Shown: positions 35,127 to 44,419, numbered from the stretch's first letter. The stretch is 64,000 nt of DNA from Pseudomonas parakoreensis (GCF_021602155.1 NZ_BQHY01000005.1:248001-312000); one strand, 5' to 3'. Notes: generated by a model not told the origin, from the sequence alone. Numbers and translations are program-made.

Positions 35127-36077
35127 ATGATTTTTCCGGACATGAAAGGTCTGCCCCTGCATCGAGTGATGGTGCGCACGGTCACTGAATTCGTCGACGA
35201 CGAGATGTCGACCTACGCCTCGGCACTGGCCTACCAGATGCTGTTCTCGCTGTTCCCGTTCATTCTGTTTTTGATTGCCCTGATCGGTTTCCTGCACCTG
35301 CCGGACTTCTTCAGCTGGCTGCGTCTGCAGTCGGAACTGGTATTGCCGCCGCAGGCACTGGAACAGGTCAACCCGGTGATCGATCAGTTGCAGCAGTCCA
35401 AGGGCGGCTTGCTCTCGGTGGGTATCGTCATCGCCCTGTACACCGCGTCGGCCGGTGTGCGCCTGATGATGAGCGCGATGAACGCCGCGTATGACGTGGT
35501 CGAGGGACGGCCGATCTGGAAACGCTTTCCACTGTCGATTTTCTACACCGTGGGCATTGCCGGCATGCTGCTGGTGGCCGCCGCGCTGATGGTGCTCGGG
35601 CCGCAAGTGATGGGCTGGATTGCCGCGCAGGTAGGGCTGGAAGACTTCATCGTCACGGTCTGGACGATTGCGCGCTGGCCGGTGATCGTGATTCTGATGA
35701 TGGTCGCGGTGGCGCTGATCTACTACGTGATGCCCGACGTCAAACAGGAATTCCGTTTCATCACCCCCGGCTCGGTGCTGGCCGTGGTGGTGTGGATCAT
35801 CGCCTCGCTGGGCTTTGCGTTCTACGTCAAAACCTTCGCCAACTACAACGCGATGTATGGCAGCATCGGGGCGATCATCGTGCTTTTGCTGTATTTCTAC
35901 ATTTCCTCGGCGGTGCTGCTGCTCGGCGCGGAGATGAATGCGGTGATCGAACACATGTCCAGCGAGGGCAAGGACGCGGGCGAGAAAGTCCCCGGCGAAC
36001 TCGATGTACATCCCAAACAACACGTCTCCGGCCTGGGGCGCGATCATTCGCTCAAGCCTGACACTGACGAAGCCTGA
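35127..36077 (+). CDS. YihY/BrkB-family inner-membrane protein
   Basis: A 316-aa membrane protein with about six helices. The family start [20 protein letters not shown] is at residues 22-41, and the late helices include [20 protein letters not shown]. YihY/BrkB proteins (once called RNase BN by mistake) have uncertain function. AAAGGAG lies 7 nt before the ATG at 35127; an ATG seven codons upstream is less likely. It is followed after 2 nt by def, suggesting an operon. Confidence 0.88.
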   Translation: MIFPDMKGLPLHRVMVRTVTEFVDDEMSTYASALAYQMLFSLFPFILFLIALIGFLHLPDFFSWLRLQSELVLPPQALEQVNPVIDQLQQSKGGLLSVGIVIALYTASAGVRLMMSAMNAAYDVVEGRPIWKRFPLSIFYTVGIAGMLLVAAALMVLGPQVMGWIAAQVGLEDFIVTVWTIARWPVIVILMMVAVALIYYVMPDVKQEFRFITPGSVLAVVVWIIASLGFAFYVKTFANYNAMYGSIGAIIVLLLYFYISSAVLLLGAEMNAVIEHMSSEGKDAGEKVPGELDVHPKQHVSGLGRDHSLKPDTDEA

Positions 36078-36079
36078 TC

Positions 36080-36619
36080 ATGATTCGTGAAATCCTCAAA
36101 ATGGGCGACGAACGCCTGCTGCGCATCGCCCCGCCAGTGCCGCCGGAGATGTTCGACAGCCCCGAGCTGTGGCAACTGATCGATGACATGTTCCAGACCA
36201 TGGAAAGCGTCGGCGGAGTTGGCCTGGCCGCGCCGCAGATCGGCGTCGATCTGCAATTGGTGATCTTCGGTTTCGAGCACAGCGAACGCTACCCGGACGC
36301 CGAAGCGGTGCCGCAGACAATCCTGATCAATCCGCTGATCACGCCGTTGAGTCCGCTGACCGAGGAGGGTTTCGAAGGCTGCCTGTCGGTGCCCGGCCTG
36401 CGTGGCGCGGTGGATCGTTATCAGCAGATCCGCTACGAAGGTTTTGATCCCAAGGGCGAGCCGATCGTGCGCGTGGCCTCGGGTTTTCATGCGCGGGTGG
36501 TGCAGCACGAATGCGATCACCTGATCGGCCGTCTGTATCCTTCGCGGATTACTGATTTCAGCAAGTTCGGCTTTACCGAAGTGATGTTCCCGGATCTTGA
36601 TCCGAGCGCAGACGATTAA
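36080..36619 (+). CDS. def: Peptide deformylase, secondary copy
   Basis: A 179-aa metallohydrolase removing the N-formyl group from nascent proteins. All three motifs are present: [10 protein letters not shown] (46-55), EGCLSVPG with Cys101, and QHECDHLIG with His143, Glu144 and His147. It is not beside fmt, so it is likely a second deformylase (the P. aeruginosa genome also has two). It is tightly linked to the BrkB-like gene. Confidence 0.92.
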   Translation: MIREILKMGDERLLRIAPPVPPEMFDSPELWQLIDDMFQTMESVGGVGLAAPQIGVDLQLVIFGFEHSERYPDAEAVPQTILINPLITPLSPLTEEGFEGCLSVPGLRGAVDRYQQIRYEGFDPKGEPIVRVASGFHARVVQHECDHLIGRLYPSRITDFSKFGFTEVMFPDLDPSADD

Positions 36620-36625
36620 GCAAAA

Positions 36626-36702
36626 ATCAAAAGATCGCAGCCTTCGGCAGCTCCTGCACCAATCCCTGTAGGAGCTGCCGCAGGCTGCGATCGTTTGATC
36701 TT
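36626..36702. repeat. REP-type inverted pair between def and GNAT gene
   Basis: Arms TCAAAAGATCGCAGCCTTCG and a diverged complement. The last bases touch the stop codon of the convergent GNAT gene. Confidence 0.7.
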
Positions 36703-37109
36703 CAAACAAGCCCCATCGCAATCATCGGCTTGCTCCGCGCATACCGGCTCAACCGTTCGGCCAATGCATAGGGCAGGGCAGGATCGAAGCTGAAGCCACG
36801 CCGCTCGTAAAACCCGCGCAAATCCGGATGGCAGAACAGCCATACCGGTTCCTGCACATCCTTCACCGCCGCCGCGATCAACTGCCCGGCAATCCCTTGC
36901 GCACGGCAATCCGGATCGACAAACAGCCCGGTCAACCAATACCCGCCCGCCACCGGCCGCAAGCACAACGCGGCGACGATGTCCTCGCGACGGGCCACCC
37001 ACAGTTGCGCGTCGCGCACTGCTTTCATCGATGATTGGTGGCGGCGGTAAAACTTGTTCATCAACGGCCACAAAGGCTCGTCGAGCAGGCTGTACTGGGT
37101 ATCGGACAT
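36702..37109 (-). CDS. GNAT-family acetyltransferase
   Basis: A 135-aa protein with the acetyl-CoA site LTGLFVDPDCRAQGIAGQLI near residues 59-78 (V-DxxxRxxGxA pattern) and the C-terminal segment RGFYERRGFSFD. The substrate is unknown. Single gene, convergent with def. Confidence 0.85.
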   Translation of the reverse strand: MSDTQYSLLDEPLWPLMNKFYRRHQSSMKAVRDAQLWVARREDIVAALCLRPVAGGYWLTGLFVDPDCRAQGIAGQLIAAAVKDVQEPVWLFCHPDLRGFYERRGFSFDPALPYALAERLSRYARSKPMIAMGLV

Positions 37110-37210
37110 GGGATCGGACTGACGGCGGGCAAAGCGCCGATTATAAAAGAACGCGCGACGCGCGATAGGTGTATACCTGAGCCTACATCCCTGTGAGTGG
37201 AGTACGCATC

Positions 37211-37321
37211 ATGTCCAAAGGTATGGATTCAAAGAAAGCCGCGAAGAAGAAACCGGCCAAGACGGCGATTGAAAAGCGTGCAGAGAAAAAAGCCAAGAAG
37301 GTCGATATTTTCGGTCATTGA
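37211..37321 (+). CDS. Small lysine-rich protein (36 aa)
   Basis: The reading frame starts MSKGMDSKKAAKKKPAKTAI and ends KKVDIFGH. About a third of its residues are Lys. A GGAG lies 8 nt upstream of the ATG. Similar tiny basic proteins occur in other Pseudomonas from memory; the function is unknown. It could bind nucleic acid or ribosomes. It lies alone in the gap between the GNAT gene and the desaturase. Confidence 0.7.
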   Translation: MSKGMDSKKAAKKKPAKTAIEKRAEKKAKKVDIFGH

Positions 37322-37433
37322 TCACGTCCCTCGGGAGTCCGTCCTCCGGGCTCCCGCCTCAGCGCAAAAATAATCTGCAAGATTGCCCGGCTTCGTTGCA
37401 CAGAAGGGGAAGATTCCCGTTCCGAGCCACGCC

Positions 37434-38375
37434 ATGCCGAATTACTTCGACGTCCACCATCGCCAGCAAATCGAAACCCTGCGCCAGCGCTTCACCGCCC
37501 GCACCGAATGGCCGACATGGCTGCTGCTGATCGGCGTGTATGGCGGCTGGTTCGCGATCATCCTCAACAGCGCATGGCTGGGGCGCGGCCTGAGCACATT
37601 GCTGCTGATTCCGCTGCTGGTGCTGTGGCTGTCAGTGCAGCATGAGTTGCTGCATGGGCATCCGACCCGCTCGGTGCTTTTCAATAAAATCCTCGGTTAT
37701 GCACCCTTTGCGGTGTGGTACCCGTACACCTTGTACCGCGACAGCCATCTGTTGCATCACCGCGATGAGCACCTGACAGTGCCCGGTGTCGATCCGGAAA
37801 GCCGTTATCTGACGGCGGTGCGTTGGCAGGGCAGTTCCTTGTTCGAACGCGGCCTGCACTGGCTGAACAAAACCGTGCTCGGGCGGTTCGCGATTGGCGC
37901 GCCGCTGGCCTTGCTGGCACTGGCCGCGGAAGAACTGCAACGCCTGAAAAACCGCGAGCGGCAGGCCTGGCGAATGTGGCTGACCCACGGTGCGTTCACC
38001 GTGTTGATGCTGTGGTTGGTCGCGCGCTTCAGCGTGTTGCCGGTCTGGCATTACCTGTTGCTGATCAGCGTACCGGCGCTGTCGATTGCGATGATCCGCT
38101 CCTACTATGAACACCGCCCGCACGCACAGCCGGAGCAACGCACCGTGCTCAACGAGGCCGGCTGGCCGTGGCGCTGGCTGTTTCTGAATCTGAATTTTCA
38201 TCTGGTGCATCACGACCTGCCGGGGCTGGCGTGGTACGACTTGCCCCAGGCTTACCGTATGCGCCGCGAGCAATGGGTCGCGCGTAGCGGCGGATTTCTG
38301 GTGCAGGGTTATGGGCAGTTGTGGTGGCGCCACGGGTTCAAGCCGATCGACAGTCCCGAGCATCCCTTTCACTGA
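37434..38375 (+). CDS. Membrane fatty-acid desaturase
   Basis: A 313-aa integral-membrane di-iron protein. Three His boxes are visible: HELLHGH near residue 69, HLLHH near 105 and HLVHH near 260. Hydrophobic spans include WLLLIGVYGGWFAIILNSAW and a pair around residues 184-220. The family includes acyl-lipid desaturases and related hydroxylases, so the exact substrate is unclear. The ATG at 37434 gives MPNYFDVHHRQQ; a ribosome site is weak. Confidence 0.82.
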   Translation: MPNYFDVHHRQQIETLRQRFTARTEWPTWLLLIGVYGGWFAIILNSAWLGRGLSTLLLIPLLVLWLSVQHELLHGHPTRSVLFNKILGYAPFAVWYPYTLYRDSHLLHHRDEHLTVPGVDPESRYLTAVRWQGSSLFERGLHWLNKTVLGRFAIGAPLALLALAAEELQRLKNRERQAWRMWLTHGAFTVLMLWLVARFSVLPVWHYLLLISVPALSIAMIRSYYEHRPHAQPEQRTVLNEAGWPWRWLFLNLNFHLVHHDLPGLAWYDLPQAYRMRREQWVARSGGFLVQGYGQLWWRHGFKPIDSPEHPFH

Positions 38376-38420
38376 CCCCCAGGACCACCACAGGTAAGTA
38401 TTTGCAGGGAAATAATGTGT

Positions 38421-39212
38421 ATGACCCAACATCACGTTGAACTGCTGATGTACACCGCCCCCGAGCCCATTCGTGCGGCCAGCGAGCGCTGGATTTCCCG
38501 CATCCTCAAACACCTCGGCCACTCCCGCCTGAACGCCGCCAGCCTGTCGCTGCCCGAACTGTGGTTGTCGCCCGATCTGCTACTGACGCAAACCTGCGGC
38601 TACCCGTTGATGACCTTGCTGCGCGATCAGGTGCGCATCGTCGGTCGCCCGCGCTACGAATTGCCCGACGCCAGCGCCGGCAATCACTGCAGCCTGATTC
38701 TCAGCCGCGCAGACGATGCGCGCAAAACCCTGGCGGATTTTCGTGGCAGTCGCGGGGTGATCAACAGCGAAGACTCCAACAGTGGCATGAATCTGTTGCG
38801 CCAGCGCCTGGCGCCGTTGCAGCGCGACGGGCAGTTCTTCGCCACGGTCGGCATCAGTGGCGCACACCGCGAGAGTCTGCGCTGGCTGCGTGAAGAACGC
38901 GCCGATCTGGCAGCCATCGACAGCGTGACCTATGCCTGTCTTGCGCAATACGCACCCGAGGAGGTCAACGGATTGCGGGTGGTGGCGCGCAGTGCGTTCA
39001 GTCCGACGTTGCCGTTTATCACCGCCGTATCGACTACGGATAAACAAATCGAGCACTTGCGCCAGGTGATGAATCAGACGCTGCTTGAGTTGCCGGATGT
39101 GGCGCAGATCCTTGGATTGCCTGAGGTTTTGGCAGCCAGTGAAAGCGATTATCAGGTTGTGTTCGACTATCAGCGTGAGGCTGAAGAGTTGGGCTATGGC
39201 CGCTTGCGCTAA
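38421..39212 (+). CDS. PhnD-like binding protein without signal peptide
   Basis: A 263-aa periplasmic-binding-protein-like domain of the phosphate/phosphite/phosphonate (PhnD) type. The family segment RGSRGVINSEDSNSGMNLLR and the later REERADLAAIDSVTYA are recognisable. There is no signal peptide and no ABC permease or ATPase gene nearby. It is 45 nt after the desaturase on the same strand. AGGGA is 10 nt before the ATG at 38421 and only 4 nt before one at 38415. It may be a cytoplasmic sensor or enzyme derived from a binding protein; function unknown. Confidence 0.75.
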   Translation: MTQHHVELLMYTAPEPIRAASERWISRILKHLGHSRLNAASLSLPELWLSPDLLLTQTCGYPLMTLLRDQVRIVGRPRYELPDASAGNHCSLILSRADDARKTLADFRGSRGVINSEDSNSGMNLLRQRLAPLQRDGQFFATVGISGAHRESLRWLREERADLAAIDSVTYACLAQYAPEEVNGLRVVARSAFSPTLPFITAVSTTDKQIEHLRQVMNQTLLELPDVAQILGLPEVLAASESDYQVVFDYQREAEELGYGRLR

Positions 39213-39288
39213 AGATCGCAGCCTTCGGCAGCTCCTACAGGTTGAACGCATTTCAAATGCAGGCGCTGCCGAAGGCTGCGATCTTTCG
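39211..39288. repeat. REP-type inverted pair after the PhnD-like gene
   Basis: Arms AAAGATCGCAGCCTTCGGCA and a diverged complement beginning AGGCGCTGCCGAAGGCTGCG. Confidence 0.7.
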
Positions 39289-39410
39289 CTCTTATATCTC
39301 AAAAAAGAATATAGGAATGAAATATAAATATTATTAATGCATAAGGCGCCTTGCTAGGATCGCGCCACCGGATCACCGGACATCCAGCGACCCCTTGCCC
39401 AGGAGCCCTT

Positions 39411-39938
39411 ATGTCCGGCGCCGATACCGTTCACCGCAATCATCTCGACGTGCTGTTCCGCGCCCACTATCGCTGGCTATGCACGTACTTGCGCCGGCAG
39501 CTGCACGCCGCCGAAAACGCGGAAGACATCGCTGCCGAAACCTTCGCGCAATTGCTTCAGGCGCCCAGTGTCACGGCGATTCGTGAACCCCGCGCCATGC
39601 TCACCACGATTGCCCAACGCCTGCTTTATCAGCGTTGGCGCCGCGCGGACCTGGAGCGCCGGCATGCGCAGCAGATTGACGTCGAGGTCGCCACTTCGCC
39701 TGAAGACTTCGCACACCTGAGCCAGACCCTCAAGCGCCTCGACCGCAGCCTGCAACGCCTGCCCGGCAAGGTCCGTTCGACCTTTTTGCTGGCACGGATC
39801 GATGGCCTGACCTACCCGCAAATCGCCGCCGAACTGGGCATTTCCCAGCGTTCGGTCAGCGCTTACATGAGCCGTTCCCAGGCCCTGTGCGACCGCCACA
39901 GCGCCAACCCAATCCTGACAGACAAGAGGTCCGCATGA
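39411..39938 (+). CDS. FecI-type ECF sigma factor without FecR partner
   Basis: A 175-aa sigma-70 factor. Region 2 has YRWLCTYLRRQLHAAENAED and EPRAMLTTIAQRLLYQRWRR; region 4 has LPGKVRSTFLLARIDGLTYP followed by QIAAELGISQRSVSAYMSR, close to FecI. AGGAG lies 6 nt before the ATG at 39411. No fecR or TonB receptor follows; instead a ProX-like binding protein gene begins inside the stop codon (ATGA). The link between the sigma factor and osmolyte or quaternary-amine binding is unusual and unexplained. Confidence 0.85.
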   Translation: MSGADTVHRNHLDVLFRAHYRWLCTYLRRQLHAAENAEDIAAETFAQLLQAPSVTAIREPRAMLTTIAQRLLYQRWRRADLERRHAQQIDVEVATSPEDFAHLSQTLKRLDRSLQRLPGKVRSTFLLARIDGLTYPQIAAELGISQRSVSAYMSRSQALCDRHSANPILTDKRSA

Positions 39939-40948
39939 GATCGATCAAAACCCTGCTCGGCCGTTCGTTGCTGGCGCTGAGCCTGAGCGTCGGCGCTGTT
40001 TCGGCGGCGGAGAAATCCGCGCCGATCCACTTCGGTGACATCACCTGGGAAAGCGGCAGTTTCATCACCGAAGTGCTACGCCTGATCGTCGAGAAAGGCT
40101 ACGGCTACCCGACCGATACGCTGCCGGGGAGCACCGTCAGCCTGGAAGCGGCGCTGGCGAAAAACGACATTCAAGTGATCGGCGAGGAATGGGCCGGGCG
40201 CAGTCCGGCGTGGGTCAAGGCTGCCAATGAAGGCAAGGTGTTCGGCCTTGGGGATACGGTCAAGGGCGCAACCGAGGGCTGGTGGGTGCCGGAATACGTG
40301 ATCAAGGGCGATCCCGAGCGCGGCATCAAAGCGTTGGCCCCGGAGCTGAAATCGGTGGCTGACCTGCCGCGCTACAAGGACGTGTTCCGCGACCCGGAAG
40401 ACCCGCGCCGTGGACGCTTTCTCAACAGCCCGACCGGCTGGACCTCGGAGATCGTCAACAGCCAGAAGCTCAAGGCCTATGCGCTGACCGACAGCTACGT
40501 CAACTTCCGCACCGGCTCCGGCGCGGCGCTGGATGCCGAGGTGGCGTCATCGATCAAACGCGGCAAACCGGTGCTGTTCTACTACTGGTCGCCGACGCCG
40601 CTGCTCGGTCGCTTCAAACTGGTAAAACTCGAAGAACCGCCGTTCGATGCCGAGGCCTGGAAAACCCTGGCCGATGCCAACAACCCGAATCCCAAGGGCA
40701 CCCGCTCGATGCCGGCCAGCCTGGCGATTGGCGTGTCGGCGCCGTTCAAGGCGCAATACCCGGAACTGGTGGCGTTCTTCGAGAAAGTCGATTTGCCAAT
40801 TGATCTGCTGAACCAGACGCTGGCCGGAATGAGCGAAAAGCGCCAGCCACCGCGGCAGGTCGCCGAAGCGTTTCTGCGTGATCAGCCGCAGGTGTGGCAG
40901 GCGTGGGTGCCGGGGGAGGTGGCGAGCAAGGTGACGGCGGGACTTTGA
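39935..40948 (+). CDS. Glycine betaine/choline-type ABC binding protein (ProX/OpuAC)
   Basis: A 337-aa periplasmic protein. The signal peptide RSLLALSLSVGAVSAAEK is followed by IHFGDITWESGSFITEVLRL, typical of OpuAC/ProX proteins. Aromatic residues suited to a quaternary-amine cage occur in GWWVPEYV and FYYWSPTP. AAGAGG precedes the ATG, which overlaps the sigma factor stop. No permease or ATPase is adjacent, so it either serves a transporter encoded elsewhere or has a signalling role. Confidence 0.85.
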   Translation: MRSIKTLLGRSLLALSLSVGAVSAAEKSAPIHFGDITWESGSFITEVLRLIVEKGYGYPTDTLPGSTVSLEAALAKNDIQVIGEEWAGRSPAWVKAANEGKVFGLGDTVKGATEGWWVPEYVIKGDPERGIKALAPELKSVADLPRYKDVFRDPEDPRRGRFLNSPTGWTSEIVNSQKLKAYALTDSYVNFRTGSGAALDAEVASSIKRGKPVLFYYWSPTPLLGRFKLVKLEEPPFDAEAWKTLADANNPNPKGTRSMPASLAIGVSAPFKAQYPELVAFFEKVDLPIDLLNQTLAGMSEKRQPPRQVAEAFLRDQPQVWQAWVPGEVASKVTAGL

Positions 40949-40986
40949 GTTTCAACTGTTTGATCGGTGGCGTTTGAGCTACCGCC

Positions 40987-41061
40987 TTCGCGAGCAAGCT
41001 CGCTCCCACACTGGGTCCATGGCTTGTCCGAATCCAGTGTGGGAGCGAGCTTGCTCGCGAA
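40987..41061. repeat. REP-type inverted pair (GCGAGCAAGCTCGCTCCCACA family)
   Basis: Arms TTCGCGAGCAAGCTCGCTCC and its complement with a short spacer, between convergent binding protein and GST genes. This is the only copy of this family in the window. Confidence 0.75.
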
Positions 41062-41073
41062 TGATCTGCAGAC

Positions 41074-41667
41074 TTACACCGCTTCCGCCGCCAACGCCGC
41101 CATCACGGTCGGCCGCTGTTCAATCCGCGCCTGAAACCGCGCCAGCGCCGGCCACTGCGCCAGGTCAATGTCAAACAACCCGGCCCAACGCAGCACCACA
41201 AACAACAATGCATCCGCCACGCTGAAGCCGCTCGGCAGCAGATACTCCTGCTGCTCCAGCACCGTGACCAACACGGCAAAACGCTTGAACAACTTCTCCT
41301 TGATCACCTCGGCCGGCAGCCGCCCATCAAACAGCGCGCCGAGGCCGCCGTGGATCTCGCTCGAAACGAAATTCAGCCACTCTTGCAAACGCAGCCGTTC
41401 GAAACTGCCGGGCGCCGGCGACAGCCCTGACTGGGGTTGCAGATCCGCCAGATATTGCAGGATCACCGGGCCTTCGGTCAGCACCGCGCCGTTGTCCAGT
41501 TGCAGGGCGGCGACATAGCCTTTGGGATTGATCGCCATGAAGTCTTCGCCGCTGGCGGTGCGCTTGCTGCGGTTGTCGACGCGGATCAGTACGAAGGGCA
41601 GCTTCAGTTCGCGCAACACAATGTGCGGCGCCAGCGAACAGGCTTGCGGGGCGTAATACAGCTTCAT
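41074..41667 (-). CDS. Glutathione S-transferase (beta-class-like)
   Basis: A 197-aa protein. The thioredoxin-like N-terminus MKLYYAPQACSLAPHIVLRE carries the Cys10 of bacterial beta-class GSTs, and LTEGPVILQYLADLQP is the glutathione-binding SNAIL/TRAIL-like region; an all-helical C-terminal domain follows. Substrate unknown. It is divergent from a LysR gene, which may regulate it. Confidence 0.9.
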   Translation of the reverse strand: MKLYYAPQACSLAPHIVLRELKLPFVLIRVDNRSKRTASGEDFMAINPKGYVAALQLDNGAVLTEGPVILQYLADLQPQSGLSPAPGSFERLRLQEWLNFVSSEIHGGLGALFDGRLPAEVIKEKLFKRFAVLVTVLEQQEYLLPSGFSVADALLFVVLRWAGLFDIDLAQWPALARFQARIEQRPTVMAALAAEAV

Positions 41668-41766
41668 CGGCAGCTCTCTGGTGAGGATTTGGCGCCAGTG
41701 TCATAGTGCGCCGCACCCTCGGTAAAATTAATCTTTCAGAAAGCAGCCATAAGGACAGCTACTGCC

Positions 41767-42657
41767 ATGATGAACCTGATGCATTGGCGGCTGGTGGTCG
41801 CTGTGGCCGATCACGGCAACATCACCCGCGCGGCCGAACGGGTCGGCATGACGCAGTCTGGCGCGAGCCAGGCCCTGGCGCTGATGGAACAAACCCTCGG
41901 TGTGCAACTGTTCAGTCGCGAAAGCCGGCAAACCTTGCCCACCGCCATTGGGCTGCCGGTGATTGAGCAGGCGCGCGTAATGCTCGGCGCGTTGCAAACC
42001 ATTCGCCAGACCGTCGACAGCGTGCGCCCGATGCTGCGCGGGACGATTCGCCTGGCAAGTTTTCCCATGGTCCTGGCGAGTTTTCTGCCGCCGCTGCTGC
42101 GCCAGTTCAATCGCCTGTACCCCGGGATCGAAGTGGTGGCGCTGGAGGTCAGCGATGACGAAGTGGAAACCTTGCTTGCGGCCGGTCTGGTGGATGTCGG
42201 TGTGGTGCTCAACCCGGCCCCCGAGCGCAATGCCGGGCCATTGGGCCGTGATGAATGGGTGGCGGTCGTGCCGACGGGCCATCCGCTGGCGCTGCGAGGA
42301 ACCGAGCAAGGCGTCACCCTGCAAGAACTGACCGCGCTGCCCTTTGTGCTGGCCACCGGCGGTTGCTCGACCAACGCCCGCAGCCTTGCCGCCGAAGCCT
42401 GTTTGCAGTTGCAGGATGTGCGGGTCGAGGTACGCGAGTGGAGCAGCGCCTTTACGCTGGTGCGGGAAAACCTCGGCGTGACGCTGGTGCCGGAAATGAC
42501 CTTGCCGGTCGACCGTCAGGGTTTGCGCGTGATTGCTCTGCAACCACCTGTCGAGCGGGTGTTTTCGCTGGTGTTGCCTGCGGGGCAGACGGCGTCGGCA
42601 GCGGTGCAGGCGCTGCTGGATTTGCTGGCGGAGACTTCGCTTGCCTCCGTTCGCTGA
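41767..42657 (+). CDS. LysR-family transcriptional regulator
   Basis: A 296-aa regulator with the N-terminal helix-turn-helix GNITRAAERVGMTQSGASQALALMEQTLGVQLFSRE (given here only for residues around 18-50) and a C-terminal effector domain. It is divergent from the GST gene with a 99-nt gap, the common arrangement for LysR control of its neighbour. The effector is unknown. Confidence 0.9.
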   Translation: MMNLMHWRLVVAVADHGNITRAAERVGMTQSGASQALALMEQTLGVQLFSRESRQTLPTAIGLPVIEQARVMLGALQTIRQTVDSVRPMLRGTIRLASFPMVLASFLPPLLRQFNRLYPGIEVVALEVSDDEVETLLAAGLVDVGVVLNPAPERNAGPLGRDEWVAVVPTGHPLALRGTEQGVTLQELTALPFVLATGGCSTNARSLAAEACLQLQDVRVEVREWSSAFTLVRENLGVTLVPEMTLPVDRQGLRVIALQPPVERVFSLVLPAGQTASAAVQALLDLLAETSLASVR

Positions 42658-42703
42658 ACCGTTTCTTGTGCAAAAAGTGCCAGATACTGGCCGACTAGTG
42701 GCC

Positions 42704-42731
42704 TTGCGCGTGGCAGGGCGCTGGCTATGCT
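42704..42731 (+). promoter_or_regulatory. Sigma-70-type promoter of the BdlA-like gene leader
   Basis: TTGCGC and TATGCT separated by 16 nt. Transcription from here would give a leader of about 325 nt before the PAS-MCP gene. Confidence 0.5.
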
Positions 42732-42838
42732 AGCTGTAACTAACTATGTCGACCGTCATCGGTTAGCCGTGATTTCAACGCTGCCAGAGTGCGCAATCAA
42801 AGGCACCGGACACTGAACCAACAAGGAGCCAGTTGTAC

Positions 42839-42934
42839 ATGGAAGTTCTTCTGCACGTTAGGGCTGGCCCGCTCGCGGGCTATCAAGAGAAGGATGTCTT
42901 GATGAGAGCGTCGCGGCATGCACGCTCGGATTAA
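42839..42934 (+). CDS. Possible 31-aa leader peptide (small ORF)
   Basis: The frame starts MEVLLHVRAGPLAGYQEKDV and ends RHARSD. AAGGAG lies 10 nt before the ATG. It is inside the transcript leader of the BdlA-like gene. It has no recognised family. It may be a regulatory uORF or just chance; the good ribosome site is the main support. Confidence 0.35.
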   Translation: MEVLLHVRAGPLAGYQEKDVLMRASRHARSD

Positions 42935-42955
42935 ACATCATTTATCACCTGACAA

Positions 42956-42976
42956 CTTCCTCCTGTGGAGGAATGC
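42956..42976 (+). promoter_or_regulatory. Hairpin sequestering a GGAGGAATG in the leader
   Basis: TTCCTCC and GGAGGAA form a perfect 7-bp stem around a TGT loop, directly followed by TG, so a strong ribosome site plus ATG is hidden in the stem. It lies about 90 nt before the PAS-MCP start codon. The leader contains several more GGA motifs, the type of site RsmA/CsrA binds. Confidence 0.4.
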
Positions 42977-43064
42977 GTGTGCCTGTTCTGTGGAACGTAG
43001 TGGTGGATTCTGAAAGACCTGAACTTTCATCAAATCAAAAGACCGCGCGGAAGGTGATACAACC

Positions 43065-44384
43065 ATGTTCAACCTACATCACAAGGCTGACCTGCAGGAA
43101 ATCGAGCGTTTCAGCTGCGCCTTGACCGAAGCCAATGCCAAGCTCGAAGCGATCAGCCGCTCGATGGCGATGATCGAATTTACCCCCGAAGGCATTGTTC
43201 TGGATGCCAACGAAAACTTCTGCAAGACCATGGGTTACAGCGCCGAGGAAGTGCGTGGCAAACATCACCGGGTGTTTTGCGAAGAAGCGTTTTACCGCAG
43301 CGAGGAATACGCCAGATTGTGGCGCGACCTGGCCCGGGGCGAGCCGATCAGCGGCACGTTTCTGCGCTTGAACAAGTCCGGCAGGGAGATCTGGCTTGAA
43401 GCCAGTTACATGCCGGTGTATGGCCCGGACAAACAGGTCAAAAGCGTCATAAAAGTTGCCGCCGACATCACCGCCCGGGTCAACAAAGAGCACGAAGAAG
43501 AAAGCATGCTGGCGGCAATCAGCCGTTCGATGGCAGTGATCGAGTTCACCCCGGAAGGCAATGTGATTACCGCCAACGACAACTTTCTGCGCACCATGCA
43601 ATACACGCTGCCGGAAATCGTCGGCCATCACCACAGCCTGTTCTGTCACCGTTCCGAATCCGAATCGGCGCAGTACAAAGCGTTCTGGGCGTCGCTCAAT
43701 CGCGGCGAATATCACTCGCACCGTTTCGAGCGCAAGAACAAGTCCGGACAGATGGTTTATCTCGAAGCCTCGTACAACCCATTGTTCGACACCAAGGGCC
43801 GCTTGTACAAGGTGGTGAAGTTTGCCAGTGACATCACCCAGCAGATGACCACGCTGCAAAACGCCGCAGAATCGGCCCACAGCACTTCGGTACAGAACGA
43901 TGCCTGCGCACAAAAAGGCTCACAGGTCGTGCAGCAGACGGTGCAGATCATCCAGGACATTTCCCGCGACCTCAACGAAGCGGCGCGGAGCATCGATGCG
44001 GTGAACAAGCAGTCGGACATCATCGGCACCATCGTCCAGACCATTCGCGGGATCGCCGACCAGACCAACCTGCTGGCGCTCAACGCCGCCATCGAAGCGG
44101 CCCGGGCCGGTGAGCACGGGCGCGGGTTTGCCGTGGTCGCGGATGAGGTGCGCAGTCTCGCGGCGCGCACCAGTCAGGCGACGCTGGAGATTGTCGAAGT
44201 GGTGCGCAAAAACCATGACCTGTCGCTGAGCGCGGTGTCGAGCATGCAGTCGAGCCTGAGTCGCACCGGGCTGGGTGTGGAACTGGCGAACGAGGCGGGG
44301 GAGGTGATCCTGGAGATTCAGCAGGGGTCACGGCATGTAGTGGATGCGATCGGGCAGTTCAATGCGACGTTGCAGTTGAACTGA
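43065..44384 (+). CDS. bdlA: BdlA-like soluble PAS-PAS-MCP signalling protein
   Basis: A 439-aa cytoplasmic chemoreceptor-like protein without membrane spans. PAS1 covers about residues 27-140 and PAS2 about 148-262; each starts with the same AISRSMAxIEFTPEG segment, showing an internal duplication. The MCP signalling tip has [20 protein letters not shown] then [19 protein letters not shown]. Architecture and length match P. aeruginosa BdlA, which controls biofilm dispersal together with c-di-GMP enzymes. A REP-free terminator follows. Confidence 0.85.
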   Translation: MFNLHHKADLQEIERFSCALTEANAKLEAISRSMAMIEFTPEGIVLDANENFCKTMGYSAEEVRGKHHRVFCEEAFYRSEEYARLWRDLARGEPISGTFLRLNKSGREIWLEASYMPVYGPDKQVKSVIKVAADITARVNKEHEEESMLAAISRSMAVIEFTPEGNVITANDNFLRTMQYTLPEIVGHHHSLFCHRSESESAQYKAFWASLNRGEYHSHRFERKNKSGQMVYLEASYNPLFDTKGRLYKVVKFASDITQQMTTLQNAAESAHSTSVQNDACAQKGSQVVQQTVQIIQDISRDLNEAARSIDAVNKQSDIIGTIVQTIRGIADQTNLLALNAAIEAARAGEHGRGFAVVADEVRSLAARTSQATLEIVEVVRKNHDLSLSAVSSMQSSLSRTGLGVELANEAGEVILEIQQGSRHVVDAIGQFNATLQLN

Positions 44385-44419
44385 TGCTCTGAAATAGCGA
44401 TGGACATTGTCCTGGCATC

